From Paramecium octaurelia (taxonomy: Eukaryota > Ciliophora > Oligohymenophorea > Peniculida > Parameciidae), in assembly GCA_905182995.1 (NCBI GenBank), contig CAJJDP010000085.1:234044-298043 (forward strand): a stretch of DNA of 64,000 nucleotides, read 5' to 3'. Below, piece by piece: positions 47,605 to 59,699 of this stretch. Positions within the stretch are counted from its first letter, which is position 1, and every line of letters starts with the position of its first letter. Both the position numbers and the translations under genes were made by a program. The notes under the pieces were generated by a model. That model searched no databases and was not told where the DNA came from. It was given only the letters and a program-made list of their open reading frames with translations.

Positions 47605-48482
47605 AAATCAAACAAAAATGTTTTCATTTTTATATTACGATTAATGTTTTCAGTGATGTAATTAAATAGATATATTATTTTTGTCTTTTTTTCCCTAAAT
47701 TCTGTATAGGATGGACATTCTCATATAAAAATGAATTTATCCTTTTAAAAAATAATCATGATTTTTATTTGTTACCGTTGAGAGGGAATGATGGTGAAAG
47801 AATTGAGTTTTCAAATTCTAGACTCAACAATAACAGGGAACTGAAACTATTTTTATTTAATCAAATATCAATTAGTTAATGGAAAAAGTAAGGAAATACT
47901 AAAAAAAAAAATTGGACATGGATGGTCACAATCAAAAGGGAAATGCTTTGTTGGGTTCTTGGGTGCTCAAATTTGTGATTTCCGTTATAAAGCAAGGAGA
48001 AACAGTTGAACAATATCAAATCGAATTTTCTATTTTTATTTGGGAATATATAAATATATGTATTTTGAATATATGTTTGTCAATCAATTGAAAATGAGTA
48101 ATTTCTAATTAGAAATCTATGGATTTCTCTGATTTCAAAATGTATAGATTATATGAAATTATAATTAATAAAGTTCAAACGACTCTTAAAATATCAGTAA
48201 TTTAAATCAAATATATTTAAGAATATTCTTTAATTTTATTGGATTTCAGCAAGATGCTTTAAAATGGTCATCATTTTGAACAACCCTGCCGTGTAATTGA
48301 ATACAAAGCAGCCCATTAAACTTGGATAAATTTAATTATCCGTATTAATACATAATAATGACTTTAAAATTGCAAATCTTTTTTCATCTCTAATTATAAA
48401 ATTTGTAATTATTTGCAAACCATGCACTAATTTTTACCCAACTAACTCATCTTTGATTCCTATTCGCCAATCAGTTACTGGA
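47605..48482. other. intergenic stretch with coding-like patches
   Basis: About 880 bp. Plus-strand patches near 47780-47880 (LPLRGNDGERIEFSNSRLN) and 47920-48010 (IGHGWSQSKGKCFVGFLGAQ) have protein-like composition in different frames, which may be exons of a small gene or a decayed one. No start or family was identified. Confidence 0.35.
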
Positions 48483-49549
48483 ATGCATACTAAAATCTAC
48501 AAAACTCCTATTACAACAATTATTATGCTTATCAATAAATGGCTTACTCACAACCTTTCCCATGTTATTAATAGAAGCTCCAATAAAATTTTGAATAAGG
48601 TAACACTTTCCTCCTAAATATATCTAGTACATTATCAGGAAGACCCAATTTCCACTTAAGGCACCAGAAGATCGATTGTAGAATATTCAGATGTGACACC
48701 CCAAATCACAAATGAAACTCTCGAACGATACATAATGATGATTATCAACGAGGACGAATCTTTCCACAATATGATAACAAAGCTAAAAAGTAGCAATTAA
48801 ATTGCCTTAATAAAATTGCTTGAAGTGCTGGCTCAGAAACAGAAATGCTAACAGAAAAGTCGGGAAGAACTTGTGAAGTTTTGCCTACGCAAAGCATTGA
48901 AATTTATATTCCAAAGGATTTAGGAGAAATACGATAAGACAAGTATACATTAGTTTATAAAATTAGAGACAAATTTGAAAACAGCACAGAAAATATTCAT
49001 GTCAATGGTGGAGAAGGAAATTAAAACTACCATAATGCTCCCATTTAGAAAGAATAGCAAAAACAAAACAATGAATTCAGATTTTTTAAAATAAATTTTC
49101 TCATCTTAAACTTTTGTCAACTACTATAGAGAATTCCTAAGTACAATTTTCGTATATCTTAGGCTGCCTGGAACAAGAAATACAAAAGGATTCAAAAAAA
49201 AAAATTGCATCTCTTTGCAATAAAATTATGAACCATATACATGATGAAAAAAAGGTAACTTATCAAATTGTATACAATTTATAGTTTGAATTCGACGTGA
49301 AAAGATTACCTTGGTCTCATTCTAACGTAGAGAAGGTTAAACAGGCTGCTCAAGAAATGTTACTTTATTCGAATTTTGAGATTAAATGAATTATAATATC
49401 CATTTATAAATATTTGTATTTTAAGTCTCAAGAACATCAAATTAACAATCAATATACAAAGCGGCAAGTTCTCAGAAAAAATACACACCAAATTTAATAG
49501 GAATTATAGAAAGTTGACATGTCAGTTCCAAAAAGTATCAAAAACTTGA
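48483..49549 (+). CDS. hypothetical helical protein (330 aa)
   Basis: Introns of 22, 30 and 22 nt restore one frame from MHTKIYKTPITTIIMLINKW to TGA. Mostly helical and basic: RYIMMIINEDESFHNMITKL, IALIKLLEVLAQKQK, KTAQKIFMSMVEKEIKTTI, NFVNYYREFL and a basic C-terminus (KFSEKIHTKFNRNYRKLTC). No domain recognised. If the last intron is not used, the protein ends earlier at FEIK and TGA near 49387. Confidence 0.6.
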
Positions 49550-49700
49550 ATCATCCTAGATACACTAATGAATAAATGGTGAAATAAATTCCTTGATAAA
49601 ACTATGAACAGCCACTGAATTGATTAATATATAATTTAATTAATTATTCTTAATTTAGAATTATATATTAATAATGAAATAAATAAAATTATGTTAAAAT

Positions 49701-50707
49701 TCAACCAATAACAATAAGGGAAATAATTAAAATTATTTCGATAATCTATTCTTAGTTTTATTAATCCAAGTACTCAGAATAGCAATGTTAATTTGTTTAG
49801 GTAGAGTTGAGTTGACATCTCATTTTTAATGTATTCCACTCACACTATTCGGTCTTCATTTAACACAAACTAGGATTTTTGTATTGTTAACATCTAACAT
49901 AAATCAAAATTTTGAATTACTCAATATTTTAACACTGATTTTAATTCCATAAGCACAACCCTTTATTTTCAATGCAAGTTTCATATTAGGTAAATGCAGC
50001 ACAAACAGAACATCCTCTTGGGTTAAATGAATTAAATACTTAGTTCCCCAAATGCATTGGACTCCATTTACAAAAGTGCAATCATATTTATTAGATTTAT
50101 GTTTGCATTCCTAAACGACGCACTCAAATGAATCAAAAATAGTGGTTGATTTTTATTCAAGTGGTAATACATCCCCATTTACAATAGGTACGCATCTAAT
50201 AATAGCATAATTATAAACTTTTCCTTAAATCTTGTATTTCTACAGCCCTTTACAGTTTAGAAATCTTTGCATAATGTAACTTAAACACAACTGCCGTCCT
50301 GCCAATCACATGATACTTAACCAAAGGAAGTGCAATCGGATTAACTAGTAGAATCTTCGCATCTTGATTGAATATGAATTTTCATACTTTTGATCAACAC
50401 ACTTTCCATCTGTGTTGGCTAACATTGCTTAATAGTCATAATTATTTATATTAGTTCCATCCCATCTGCATCCATAAGATCTATAAAAGCAATTATACTC
50501 ATTAGCATATTTGGAACATGGCAGATTGTAAAGAATTGATTTTTCACATTTATCTGTATTCCACTCACAAGGGTGATTATCATTTGAATCTCTAGTTTAA
50601 TGGCATAAATCGCTAGTTTTAATGGATTCACAAGAAATCTAAGTAGTGGAGCATGTTTGAGCGCACAATATTGAGATGATATTAAACAGCAGAAATATGT
50701 GTAACAT
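49701..50707 (-). CDS. cysteine-rich secreted or surface protein
   Basis: Signal peptide MLHIFLLFNIISILCAQTC. The body repeats short Cys motifs ending in C-E-W-N or C.W: CHQTRDSNDNHPCEWNTDKC, YGCRWDG, SCDWQDGSCVQ, GVQCIWG, GLCLWNQNQC, LCQMKTEQCEWN. A hydrophobic C-terminus (IIEIILIISLIVIG) could be a membrane or GPI-anchor signal. Introns of 25 and 23 nt are clear; one junction near the middle is unresolved. The periodic cysteines recall ciliate surface antigens and other Cys-rich coat proteins, but it is much smaller than immobilisation antigens. Confidence 0.75.
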
Positions 50708-50777
50708 GGAGATTTAAGTAATTTATATAATGTAATTGTTATTTACTTAATTCAAAATGAATATAAAATAATGACAA

Positions 50778-51273
50778 TCAAAAATTCCTATTAACACTGG
50801 CAACTCTTTAGGCACTGCCACCAGTTTGACCTACCCTTGACTTAGATATTAATTTGCTCGATGAGGTTTAAGTAACAATTGCTCTTTTCTGAATACTCTC
50901 AATCTGGGCTTCTGTCATTGTTATCTCCTCTTCTAAGTCGTGATATTTCTTGTTCAGCTCTTAGAACTTCTTCCTCCACCTAGCCAATTCAGCATGTTGT
51001 TCCTCCAATTAATTTTATACTTATTCTTCCACATTCTCTAAATTATTTTACGCTTAATCGACCAAACTCTCCAAATTTTAAATGTTCTCCTCATTTTCTC
51101 TCATAATGTGCTGCAATTTTTGAATTTCTTATTCAAGTTCCCTAATTTTACTTTCGTCTTCCACAATTATGTGTCTTGTTTCTACCTTCTTTTGAGAACC
51201 ATACTTTAACATCAATTAATTGTTTCTCCAAAAGAATCTGTTTACTTCTCCAAGGTGCTTCTATCTCAGCCAT
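50778..51273 (-). CDS. small coiled-coil protein (157 aa)
   Basis: One 22-nt intron removed. MAEIEAPWRSKQILLEKQLI, then a continuous coiled coil (ESKIRELEQEIQKLQHIMRE; LARWRKKFQELNKKYHDLEE) to about residue 125, and a Ser/Arg-rich tail. No family assigned; the compact size and N-terminal W-R-S-K motif suggest a structural cytoskeletal component. About 150 bp separate it from the divergent gene at 51426. Confidence 0.8.
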
Positions 51274-51425
51274 AGAAATCACATTTATAGGCCTATTTAC
51301 ATGATGCACTTCATGAACTACAGGCAGTTCCTTTATTTCACAGACTAAAGATATTGTTATGTATGTATATTTACTAATATGAACTTAAGGTGCTTATGTT
51401 TATATCATTTATTGATATTTAGGTT

Positions 51426-51801
51426 ATGCCGATTACGCCAATTACGGAGATTGGACCTATTTTACATATAAAGGAGAAGGAGGAGCAACATTTGGTTTTC
51501 CTACCGATTAAGGAGTAGATTATTGAACCAAAGATTATGGAAGTCTCTAAGGGGAAGGCGTTTAAAATAATGACATAGACAGATTTCTACTTTGTTAAGG
51601 GTATGGAGGTAAAAGGGCTTAAATATATATTAATTTTAATTTTACAAGGGCTTCCTTATTGTATTTGAGATTTAGCGATCCCATACGTTGATTTTGAATT
51701 ATCAATGCAAGGACTCAAATGAGATTTTTAATAGGCAAATCTTGGATCGTTTGGAATGGAGATTTTCATTTGATTCGGAAATAAAATTTAATTATTAATG
51801 A
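51426..51801 (+). CDS. small hypothetical protein (111 aa)
   Basis: MPITPITEIGPILHIKEKEE to TGA with one 40-nt intron (GTAAAAGGGC...ATTTTACAAG), which is long for this window but restores frame. The remainder, FLIVFEIQRSHTLILNYQCK and RQILDRLEWRFSFDSEIKF, looks like a small beta-rich fold. No family recognised. Confidence 0.5.
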
Positions 51802-51967
51802 AAATTTAAATGCAGTTAATAATAGTATTAATAGTTAATAGTTTATTATTATTATTATTATTTAATTTAGTTTAGTTTAGGTAGATCACTTTTTAGTATC
51901 TCATTTTTTGATTATTCATAAGAAGATAAGATTAGCAATAAAATAGAATAGAAAATTATTATATTAA

Positions 51968-53495
51968 TCAATTATAATTTCTTTAGATATTGATTTGCTT
52001 AATATCTTTCCATCCAAAAATGGCATTCCATTATTAATCATAGACCTATGTGGATTTATCAGGGTAGATGGCATAGATGTGAACATAGAACATCAAAACA
52101 ACGATCTATTTTTGCAATTACACTTACTTTCACAAAGAGCAACAACCAACTCAGTATTATTTGATATTTTTGCAAACTGTATTCTAAATGATCAAAATGT
52201 GCATTAAATTCTCCCAGATATGGCTATTAATTTAATATGAGTATTACAGTACTATAAATTGCAAGCCAAATTATATCCATCAGTAAGGCAACACCTAACA
52301 TGACCATTATGATTTTAATGTGAAGCAACGATTGAAGTTTATAGTTTTTCTGATAAAACAAAAAGCAATAGAAAATCACTAAAAACTATAATATATCACA
52401 CTTTGTTACATCAAAGTTTAGTGTTCGGTATAAACTATTCAGCAATCCAAACGCTAAATACAGTATAATTAATAATAGCGAAATCTAAACCAATCTATCT
52501 ATTTAGCTTTCACTTATCAACAAGGGACTTGCTTATTATTATTACTGATTGGGTTGTGTTTGGTATGTCGATATGGTCAGATTGTTTTAAAATTTGATTG
52601 CTTGTTTAAATGGGGAATTGATAATATCCAAATCAACTATGTGATCATTGATTTCCTACTCCAATTGGTTGATCTACACCGTATTCTCATCGATTAAGTC
52701 TTATAAGTATTTATTCTAAGAGTCTATGTAATCTTTACTTTTGAATAGATCCACTATATTTTAAGATGCAATTTGGCTCTTACAATAGAATTACTTTCGT
52801 CAGTCAAATTCACTGTGAAGTCATGAAGCATCTAATCTCCAAAAGTGTTAATGTCAATATAAGCAACTCCTCCGATGCCCCTTTTCTACTGCAGTTCTGT
52901 ATCCAACAAGATGAATTTGATCACTGCTTACTCATTGGCATTACTAAATCATAAATTACAAGCATATACAAGTCGAAGGTTTCATTCCAAACTGGGTTTA
53001 GTCTTTTCGCTAACTCTACAATTCAATTATTAATTTACATGTATAAACAATAGAGGACATGCATTCTAAACTGATTTATAATTATCCATTTCCTTGATAC
53101 AAAATTTCAGCATCAAGAATTTCCACATTCAATTTACTCTATGAATTGACACTATTTGTTTACTGTTGCCTAAGCTTATCATTATAGGCCCTAATTTCAC
53201 TATTGATAATTCAAATATGTAATTACATATTTTTCTAATCTATGATTTGTTAGCATTTGTTTATTTTATCATTCAACACATCCTGCGCCTTCTTAAATAC
53301 ATTAATTAACTAATTAATTGTGCATTATTATTGCAATGATGCTTGTGGGATTTGCTCAATCAATTATTAATACACATCTCTATCGAAATAGCCATTAGCA
53401 CATTTGGAATCCAAAAATGATAATATTTCCCCTATATTGTATTTCTGATTGTGTAATTATGAGAACTCATTGAATACATCCTAGAATTGATTCAT
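51968..53495 (-). CDS. C2-domain membrane protein
   Basis: Starts MNQFQDVFNEFSQLHNQKYN, a Gln/Asn-rich coiled coil. A C2 domain follows (about 52780-53150): KLNVEILDAEILYQGNGQLQ, KTKPVWNETFDLVY-like segment, then VAYIDINTFGDQMLHDFTVN. A second coiled coil (YLQDLIDENTVQINQLEQEI) leads to hydrophobic segments: QISLLLIILYLAFGLLNSLY, IKIIMVMLGVALLMDIIWLA, and YQIILSWLLLFVK with VVLMFYVHIYAIY. This gives three or four membrane spans at the C-terminus. Several tiny introns are needed and the junction after the C2 domain is not fully resolved. A calcium/lipid-sensing membrane protein is likely; the C2 aspartates are only partly conserved. Confidence 0.65.
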
Positions 53496-53640
53496 ATTTA
53501 AAAATATAACGATTATTAATAAATATTTTCAATCTCTAATTAATTTATTGAGTTCACCTTGTCGAGTGGGTGATTACTACAATTCGTTTTACGAAATCAA
53601 ACAATGATAGTCTTATAAAGTTAATTATGTGCGACTGGTA

Positions 53641-53829
53641 ATGGCATCCACAATTGTTGCAATTATGAAGTTAATTGATGTGTAGGAAGAAATCTAATTT
53701 TAGTAAAGTATTTTGGATTAGATGGTAGAGTCAGATGCATTTGATTATATGAGAGTTATTAAATTTGAAGGAAATTAAATAAATTATTTTGCTTTTTAAA
53801 TTTAGTTTATTTTACATTTTAATAAATGA
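53641..53829 (+). CDS. small open reading frame (62 aa)
   Basis: MASTIVAIMKLIDVQEEIQF, then a helical, Gln-rich sequence to TGA. Composition is protein-like in the first 45 residues. It could be an exon of a larger gene; no motif seen. Confidence 0.3.
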
Positions 53830-53937
53830 TTTGAAAGTATCTTGATAAAAATTGATGTAAAATAGTATTAAATAAGTTAATTATATAATGAATGTTAGAT
53901 TCAAAATAACAGTAGTTTGAGTTTGAAATCGGGATGC

Positions 53938-54597
53938 TCACTTGTACTATCGATAAACCATGCCAAATCTGACTTTCTTTTAACTATTGGTCTTACTCTT
54001 TTGGGAGTTTGTTAGGGATTTTTCAGAGCCTATGGATTTCAGAATTGATTTAGGTTCTAGAGATAAAATAACTGCTTCATCAAGTTGGCAAGACAACCTC
54101 GTCATTTTGATAAGTTAATTGGATCTCTGATCAGGAGTGTGGATCAATAAAGCAGTGTTATGCTTCTTCTAATGATTTGAATGTATGACTTTGACAGGAC
54201 TTAGTTATCTATCTGCGGATTTTCTCCTGGTGATATTTGTTTTATCTTGTTTAAGCAATTCCAAAAAGTAAATCTCCTCCTACTTATAATGATGTTTAGA
54301 TTTGATAGGTTTAGTGGGAGACTAAGCTCTAGACAATTTACTTGGTCTGACAGGTGATAAATCGTGATCCTCCTTGTCTTCATTGGTCATCAATATTTCA
54401 AATTCTTCTTCGTCGAATCTAGCAATGGTTGGGTTCTTTGATTCGATGCTAGGCTTGGATGGACTTTAAGATTATGAATTCAAAAGTGGTAATACACATT
54501 AACTATTGCAAGGCTCGCATTATTATTTAAAGTTTCGAGCAACTAAATTTACTTCATCTATAGAAGGAACTTATTAGTGACATGCTCCATTCCCCAT
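53938..54597 (-). CDS. predicted dual-acylated protein with PP1-docking motif (219 aa)
   Basis: Single exon. The N-terminus MGNGACHQ fits N-myristoylation on Gly2 with a nearby Cys for palmitoylation, so the protein should sit on a membrane. The rest is disordered, Ser/Lys-rich, with RRKSADRQLSP-type phosphosites, an acidic stretch (RFDEEEFEILMTNEDKEDHD), and near the C-terminus QKKVRFGMVY, a good match to the RVxF motif that docks onto protein phosphatase 1. No catalytic domain. I infer a membrane-tethered PP1 regulator. Neighbouring proteins give no hint. Confidence 0.75.
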
Positions 54598-54625
54598 TTT
54601 TATATATATAAATTAAAAGTTAATT

Positions 54626-54653
<28 letters not shown>
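54626..54653. repeat. (AATC)n microsatellite
   Basis: Seven perfect AATC units at 54626-54653, continuing imperfectly on both sides. It lies between two minus-strand genes and overlaps the last codons and stop of the upstream one if its intron is used. Confidence 0.95.
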
Positions 54654-54657
<4 letters not shown>

Positions 54658-55126
54658 GCAAACAAACTTAGAAAATCTTAGTCGAGAGTAGTTTAAAATG
54701 GAACCTTCTTCTAATTATTGCGTGTGGTGTTACTAGGATTACAATTTATAAGGTAGTTATATGATATCAATTGTTCACTACAAATTATATAAATATTATT
54801 TACTCTTTGTCATCCTCATTCTCGCATTCTAAGATTTCGCATTTTGTATTGGAATTATAAGTCCCCTAAAAAGCATGATCCTCTATCAATTTCTTCCTTC
54901 TGCTCCCTTCTGATGTTTACGGTCTTCGCATTTTTACAAATTCCTCTTCCATAATTAATCTCGAATTGTGTTGAGTTATAGCTCTGTTCTATTTGAGTGA
55001 ACTATTTCTGTATTGGTGATCCAATGAATACTCAGTTGGATAATCTTAGCTTTTGCGAGCTTTTAGAATAGGTTAATTGATTTGAGATAATCTTACTGCA
55101 TTCAACCCCTTCTGTTAATAAGACAT
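54648..55126 (-). CDS. hypothetical protein (about 150 aa)
   Basis: MSYQQKGLNAVRLSQINQPI, then a basic Ser/Arg-rich body (QNRAITQHNSRLIMEEEFVK; KMRRPQTSEGSRRKKLIEDH) and an acidic C-terminal part (CEILECENEDDKE). A 26-nt intron (GTAAATAATA...TTTGTAG) leads to a C-terminal exon ending in a TGA that lies inside the AATC repeat. If the intron is retained the frame stops at TGA 54767-54769 after 119 residues. No family recognised. Begins 22 bp downstream of the channel gene stop. Confidence 0.6.
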
Positions 55127-55148
55127 TTATAAATATATAAATATAATT

Positions 55149-57924
55149 TCAAGATTCTAAGACAATAACAATTTTTGATTTTTTCCATTTTCTTCTGACT
55201 ATATTGGCATCTATGAAATCGTGAAAACTATCTTAATCATTATTCCTTTGAAAATGATTCTGTATTTCCCTAAAATTCATGTGAGGCATGTATGAATCAT
55301 AATCCCTCTGTAAATCGAAACCTTCAAAAATGTCCTTGTATCTTCCCATATTTTCATTTTAATCTTAGATTATCAAACGTACATATACTTTATCGCTCAA
55401 TCCAAATAGGATTAACCTCAAGAGTTTCTACTTCATCCTCATTCTCCTCAATTGCATCTTAACTTTTTAGCCTAGTCATACTTTAAGTACTCTTAGTAAT
55501 AAATTATTTATTTAATCCTTTAGATATTTTGAAGCTATCTTCTTTGGTTAATTCTTAATCAAAATTGGTAATTCTCTTAATCTGACTTTATTGCTCTTTA
55601 CTAAATTAGATACCTAAACTTCTCTCATAATTTGCCTCAAGTGATCTCGAGAATTCTTAACTTAAAAAAATGGGCACTCCTCTTTTTGGTTGAATTGATA
55701 ACTTTTTTTTAGATTTGGGTCGAACCCCATTTTAATTTATAGGAGTTGTTCGATTAATTTAAGTACTTAATTGCTCATACATTTTGGGGTCTCTTAAGAG
55801 AAAGAATAATACGCTATCAGCAATTTTACTCTCAAAACTCAATGTTGATATACGCTTATAATTATTATTTCTTTGTATTAATCTTCTTTCTTAACAAAAC
55901 CTTTTTTTATGTTTAATCAACGTTTTTGTCCTGCTTGGAAAACCGCTAAGCATAGGACAATTATATAAAAGATGCGTTGATTTACTACATCCAATGCATT
56001 AGATGTGAAATTCATCAAATCTGCCAGAAAATTTAACCAAATCCCTCAATTAACAATATTTTTCCTTGCATATACAAAAAAGATACATATCCATACTTTT
56101 TGGCGATCTAATGGAAATTCTCTCTACTGATCTTTAGAATCCTGGTAACCTTCGTTGTTCTACAATTTATTGAGTGATGTTAATCCAGTAAGAAATCTTA
56201 TTATCCAAATATTTCATCTTAGCCATCAATTTTCTATATAGAAATTGAATTTGATGATCCCTCCGGCAATTAAACATAATATTCAACTTCTCCTTCGCAT
56301 AAAATATATAAATATTGACTTTACTCACCTTTTGTAAAGATACTTTACCAAGGTGTTAAACGCTCTTCTTCAAAGTCTCCAGCTAATGATTATAGAAAAT
56401 CAGCACTAAAATTTTCATGAAAGAATGGAATCTTTGATATGCTTTTCATATTCAAATCTAAAAGCATCTCCTTAAAAATGATGAAAAATGATTCTTACAT
56501 TAAATAAATTGCTTGGCAACTATTACTATAATTTTACCATGTCAATTTAATCTTAACCCATGCAATCTTTCCATAAATACTCAAAATATCTTCTTACTTT
56601 GATTTGTAATTGCTAATTAAATCCTCTAATCCTTAAATACTTTTTTAGATCGTTCAAATCCAACCTAATCTTCTATTCTTTTTTCTATATAGAATTTATG
56701 ATTTATCCAACAGATGATACAAAGAACCCAAAGGTACAACATGATGTGATTGCTACGAAGATTACTAGGACTCTCTCATTCAAATTCGTTGGTGCAAAAT
56801 CACCATAGCCTATTGTTGTCATAGTAATAACACTCCAGTAAAATGATGAAATCTTGAAATATCAGCAATTTTACATAACTAGTAATAAGATCAGCATTTT
56901 CAAGATTCTCTTTAATTATCCATGAGATGTTCTTATTTTACTACCCAACAAAATACAAAAAACAACAAAATGTATGAGCCTCTAACACAATTAAGTACAA
57001 TAGTCTAATTAAATCATAGATTGCCCAATGATTTGTTGTCAATTCCAATTTATCTAATATTAATCCAACTCTCTTTGGAACATCAACTATTTTGACTACC
57101 ATGAACAATTATAAGGTGCTATTGCTTTTTTAATTAAAGAAGTATGCCAAGGATATTATTATTAGGAATATGTCTATTAGGGTGTCTTTAGAAAAGTAAA
57201 GATGCTTTAATATTTTATTCCTATCAGTAACCAAATAACCAGCCTCATAATAGCCACTATTTAATTTAACCAATATGTCTATAAGATAACTAAGAAAAGG
57301 AATAATCAAAAAGAAAACCTCACTTTCCTTATAATTGTCAGGTCTCTAATTTTCAAAATCGAATGCAAACTTTATTGTGCAATATAAAAAATTGAAATTG
57401 GTCATAAACAGTAAATAAATATTCCAGATTAAAATTAACTTTTATTCTGGTTTGAATAAAAATCTACTATTAGACAAATAATCGATTAAGTTTTGTAAAC
57501 TGTATTGCTTGAATATTGTTTTTTATATCAAATGTTAAAGTCTGGAATCCGGGGCTGCTTTCTAAGATTAAATAGGAATTACTATGTATTTAAAGTAGTC
57601 ATTCTTCACATAAAACTTAAAATCGGAAGCCTTGTCATTAATGATGCGAAACATATTGGCATCTAGATATTTAAAGTCCTATGGGAAGATTGATTGAGTG
57701 ATGATTGTTATGAATCTGACGATTTTTACAAATACATTTAATGGATTTACCTTGGACGATTGTATTATTTCCTAATTCTACTTGATGCTTTATATTTTTT
57801 GGAGTTATAGTGTTTTGAAATATGCTGGACAAGACTTAAATTAGCTTTGACTTCTGAGAGAATCAGATTTCTTGATTTAGGGAATTAAAGGTCTCTCTGT
57901 TAGCAATTCTGAGTTTATGTGCAT
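55149..57924 (-). CDS. cyclic-nucleotide-gated potassium channel (EAG/CNG type)
   Basis: Six-transmembrane channel of the ciliary or cell membrane. Start MHINSELLTERPLIPQIKKS. Long cytosolic N-terminus, then S1 (LILIWNIYLLFMTNFNFLYC), a typical ciliate S2-S3 (LVKLNSGYYEAGYLVTDRNK), further segments, and the pore FYWSVITMTTIGYGDFAPTN with the K+ selectivity filter GYGD. After S6 a C-linker leads to a cyclic-nucleotide-binding domain: IPFFHENFSADFLQSLAGDF, TPWQSIFTKG, LYILCEGEVEYYVQLPEGSS, DEIFGQQDFLTG. Several small introns are needed. Near the 3' end a 25-nt intron (GTATATGTAC...AATCTAAG) joins the apparent end to MGRYKDIFEGFDLQRDYDSY; without it the frame stops at TGA 55354. I extend the gene to 55149. 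Confidence 0.88.
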
Positions 57925-58291
57925 TAAAATATTTAAATTAATTGATTATTTTTTAACATGGATTGATAATATAATTGTTTTTCTGTTTATCCTTTATAAA
58001 GTTTAATAAATAATTGAAATTTTAAGTAATATGAAAATAATCGATAACCACATATTTATAAATCAAATTTAATTCAACAACTTTGCAAATACAAAAGGCA
58101 CGACAAGTAAAAAAAAATACTTTATAAATCCCAACCGATTTTAAATTGCAGATGAAAAAACGCTAGTTAGTGATAATTATTAATAATAATAGAAAGATTA
58201 TATTGCACTTTTAATTGAAAAGGAATGATTTTTCAGTTCTAGTGTATTAGAAAACATCTAATATTTGATAAACAGTACTTATTAACCTATG
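57925..58291. other. divergent promoter region
   Basis: About 370 bp between the channel (minus) and kinase (plus) starts; AT-rich, no motif recognised. Confidence 0.5.
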
Positions 58292-59644
58292 ATGGTTCGA
58301 GTATTTTCATTGGGGAAGTATGCATTCAAACTATATCACCAGACCAAAGCGAAACCAAAATACCAACTCGAAGTATCCCTGAGATCCACGATAACCTTTC
58401 ACATTGACGACGACTTTTATGGTTTTTCCATCCCCTATCAAGGGCAATAAAAACTCTTTAGAGCCAATGCTAATAAAATTCGAGAATTTAAGAAATTAAT
58501 CGATGCCAAGATCGTTTATCTTGATATGAATTAGTTTTATCTGCCCCAATAGGTCTTGGGAGTCGGTGCTTTTTCACAAGTATAATTATGCTATCATAAT
58601 CAGGTACAAATGGTTTAAAATTTGCAGACCAAACAATTGGTGGCTGCGAAATTTCTGAACAAGACTAGAGAAGGGAAATCAAACACAGAAAGAATGAATG
58701 TAATATTGGTTCATAATCTGAATTATAGGATATCATAAATGAAATATAAATATTGTACCGATTAAATCACCCAAATATTGTGAAAATTAAAGAAATATAT
58801 GATAAAACCAATTAAATAGTCATCATCCATGAATTTGTAGATGGTTAAACTTTAGAAAGATTCATTAATGAACATGGAACACAATTACATTAAACTGAAA
58901 TTTAATCAATTATGAGAGTAAAATTACTCAAGATTTCATTTTAGGAAATTCTGTTAGCAATTGTTTATATCCATGAATAAGGTTTACTCCACAGAGACAT
59001 CAAACCAGACAACATTATGATTGACAAAAACCTCAATATCAAGATCATCGATTTTGGCTTGGCGACAAAACAAGGAAGTCTGTTATGCTTTCAAAAATGC
59101 GGAACTCCAGGATACATCGCACCCGAAATTGTCACCTCCAAAAAGTCTCAATACAACACCAAAAGTGACATATTCAGTCTTGGAGTTGTATTCTATAAAC
59201 TGTAATTCCATTCATATTCCTATTAGAATTACGTCCAAAGAACTATTTTAGTAATCATAATTAGATAATTTGTAATACTGCTATAAAGAAAACGTACTAT
59301 CAATGGAGCATTTCATTGAATACAATATTCCTGACTCATGTTTTGATCTATTATCTAACATGCTTTTTTATGATAAGAACAAAAGAATTAGTGCAAAAGA
59401 GTGTTTGCAACATAACTACTTTAAAGAGAGTCTTCGACCTTCTGCCAAGAAATCTTAAGTCTTACTACAACAATCTACTTAATTCGCCTAATAGCAATCA
59501 ACTATGTTTTAGTCATATTTATCAGATGGTAGTAGAAATTAATCAAGAAAAATTAGTGATAAAACTATAAATCGATCGTATAAATTTATTTAACATCCTA
59601 GTTTATCATACAAAAAGTCGGTTAAATCTAATAGTTCACTATGA
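58292..59644 (+). CDS. serine/threonine protein kinase with N-terminal PH-like region
   Basis: Start MVRVFSLGKYAFKLYHQTKA; the first 95 residues alternate strands (YQLEVSLRSTITFHIDDDFY; ANKIREFKKLIDAKIVYL) like a PH-type fold. The kinase domain has GVGAFSQVQMV, AAKFLNK, catalytic HRDIKPDNIMI, DFGLATKQGS and CGTPGYIAPEIV, SDIFSLGVVFYKL, and the C-lobe RISAKECLQHNYF. Introns of 24, 29, 27 and 25 nt restore the frame, the last (GTAATTCC...CCTATTAG) right after FYKL. All catalytic residues are present. The Ser/Gln-rich C-terminal tail ends SVKSNSSL. The class is CAMK-like by APE region and layout; the upstream regulator is unknown. Confidence 0.9.
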
Positions 59645-59699
59645 TGATGAACATTTTCTAATGATATCTACTCGAGTTATATATAAATTGTAATAAAAT

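Noticed and set aside
51995-52207. Plus-strand ORF with hydrophobic stretch
   Set aside because: Antisense of the multi-span C-terminus of the C2-domain membrane protein.
52766-52954. Plus-strand ORF starting MQFGSYNRITF
   Set aside because: Antisense of the C2-domain gene, which explains the sequence on the minus strand.
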